Positions 5,901-5,982 of a stretch of 5,982 bases of DNA are shown piece by piece. The translations under genes were made by a program, and so were the position numbers. Positions within the stretch are counted from its first letter, which is position 1, and every line of letters begins with the position of its first letter. Below the pieces are notes generated by a model. It did not search any database. It was not told where the DNA came from and saw only the letters and a list, made by a program, of their open reading frames with translations. The DNA is from Clostridia bacterium (GTDB taxonomy: Bacteria > Bacillota > Clostridia > Oscillospirales > Acutalibacteraceae): positions 1 through 5,982 of the forward strand of contig JAFQKZ010000072.1 of NCBI GenBank assembly GCA_017414725.1, read 5' to 3'.

Positions 5901-5982
5901 AATTATTAATATATTAATATAACATAATATAATATAACACAATATAATATAACATGAATAATAATAATAATATAATATATAA
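5901..5982. repeat. AT-only intergenic tail with degenerate 15-nt tandem repeat
   Basis: After the yfmH stop the sequence is nearly all A and T. A 15-nt unit of the form ACAYAATATAATATA occurs at 5922-5936 and 5937-5951, differing at one base, followed by a decayed third copy (5952-5966) and AAT triplets. A 12-nt palindrome TTAATATATTAA is at 5906-5917. There is no GC-rich hairpin plus U-run, so no intrinsic terminator is seen before the window ends. The sequence also contains many chance TATAAT strings. Confidence 0.6.

Overview
The window looks like a stretch of a very AT-rich (about 30% GC by eye) low-GC Gram-positive chromosome, most likely an uncultured clostridial Bacillota. Reasons: strong Shine-Dalgarno sites of the GAGGTGAT/AGGAGG type, the fermentative enzyme AckA next to PfkA, a stand-alone clostridial-type HD protein, and a YfmF/YfmH pair of M16 peptidase-like proteins. 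The genetic code appears standard. No tRNA, rRNA, CRISPR array or insertion sequence was recognised.

Layout: two divergent gene clusters leave a 237-bp centre (2795-3031). The left cluster reads leftwards: an HD-domain phosphohydrolase (2207-2794), acetate kinase ackA (951-2165) and 6-phosphofructokinase pfkA (1-921, its last few codons beyond the window edge). Spacers are only 41 and 29 nt and each gene has its own ribosome binding site, so they are probably one operon. AckA and PfkA are the ATP-yielding last step and the committed entry step of sugar fermentation to acetate; the HD protein's substrate is unknown.

The right cluster reads rightwards: a small two-helix membrane protein of unknown function (3032-3295), yfmF (3303-4583; M16 fold without the zinc motif but with the R/Y pair) and yfmH (4620-5900; complete HxxEH...E zinc site). 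In M16 two-subunit proteases one subunit carries zinc and the other the R/Y pair, so the two products probably form one heteromeric peptidase or chaperone-like complex. The membrane protein may belong to the same system.

The centre is the least explained part. It holds divergent promoter-like -10 boxes, two nested inverted repeats (2875-2955) that would fold into a long bulged hairpin, a 43-codon ORF covering the same bases (2852-2983), and a 6-bp inverted repeat over the SD-like sequence at the start of the membrane-protein gene. The right end (5901-5982) is almost pure AT with a degenerate 15-nt tandem repeat. Notable protein-level oddities are an Asp-to-Asn change in the GGDGS motif of PfkA plus two Arg-to-Lys changes in its substrate site, and several changes in usually invariant acetate kinase motifs.
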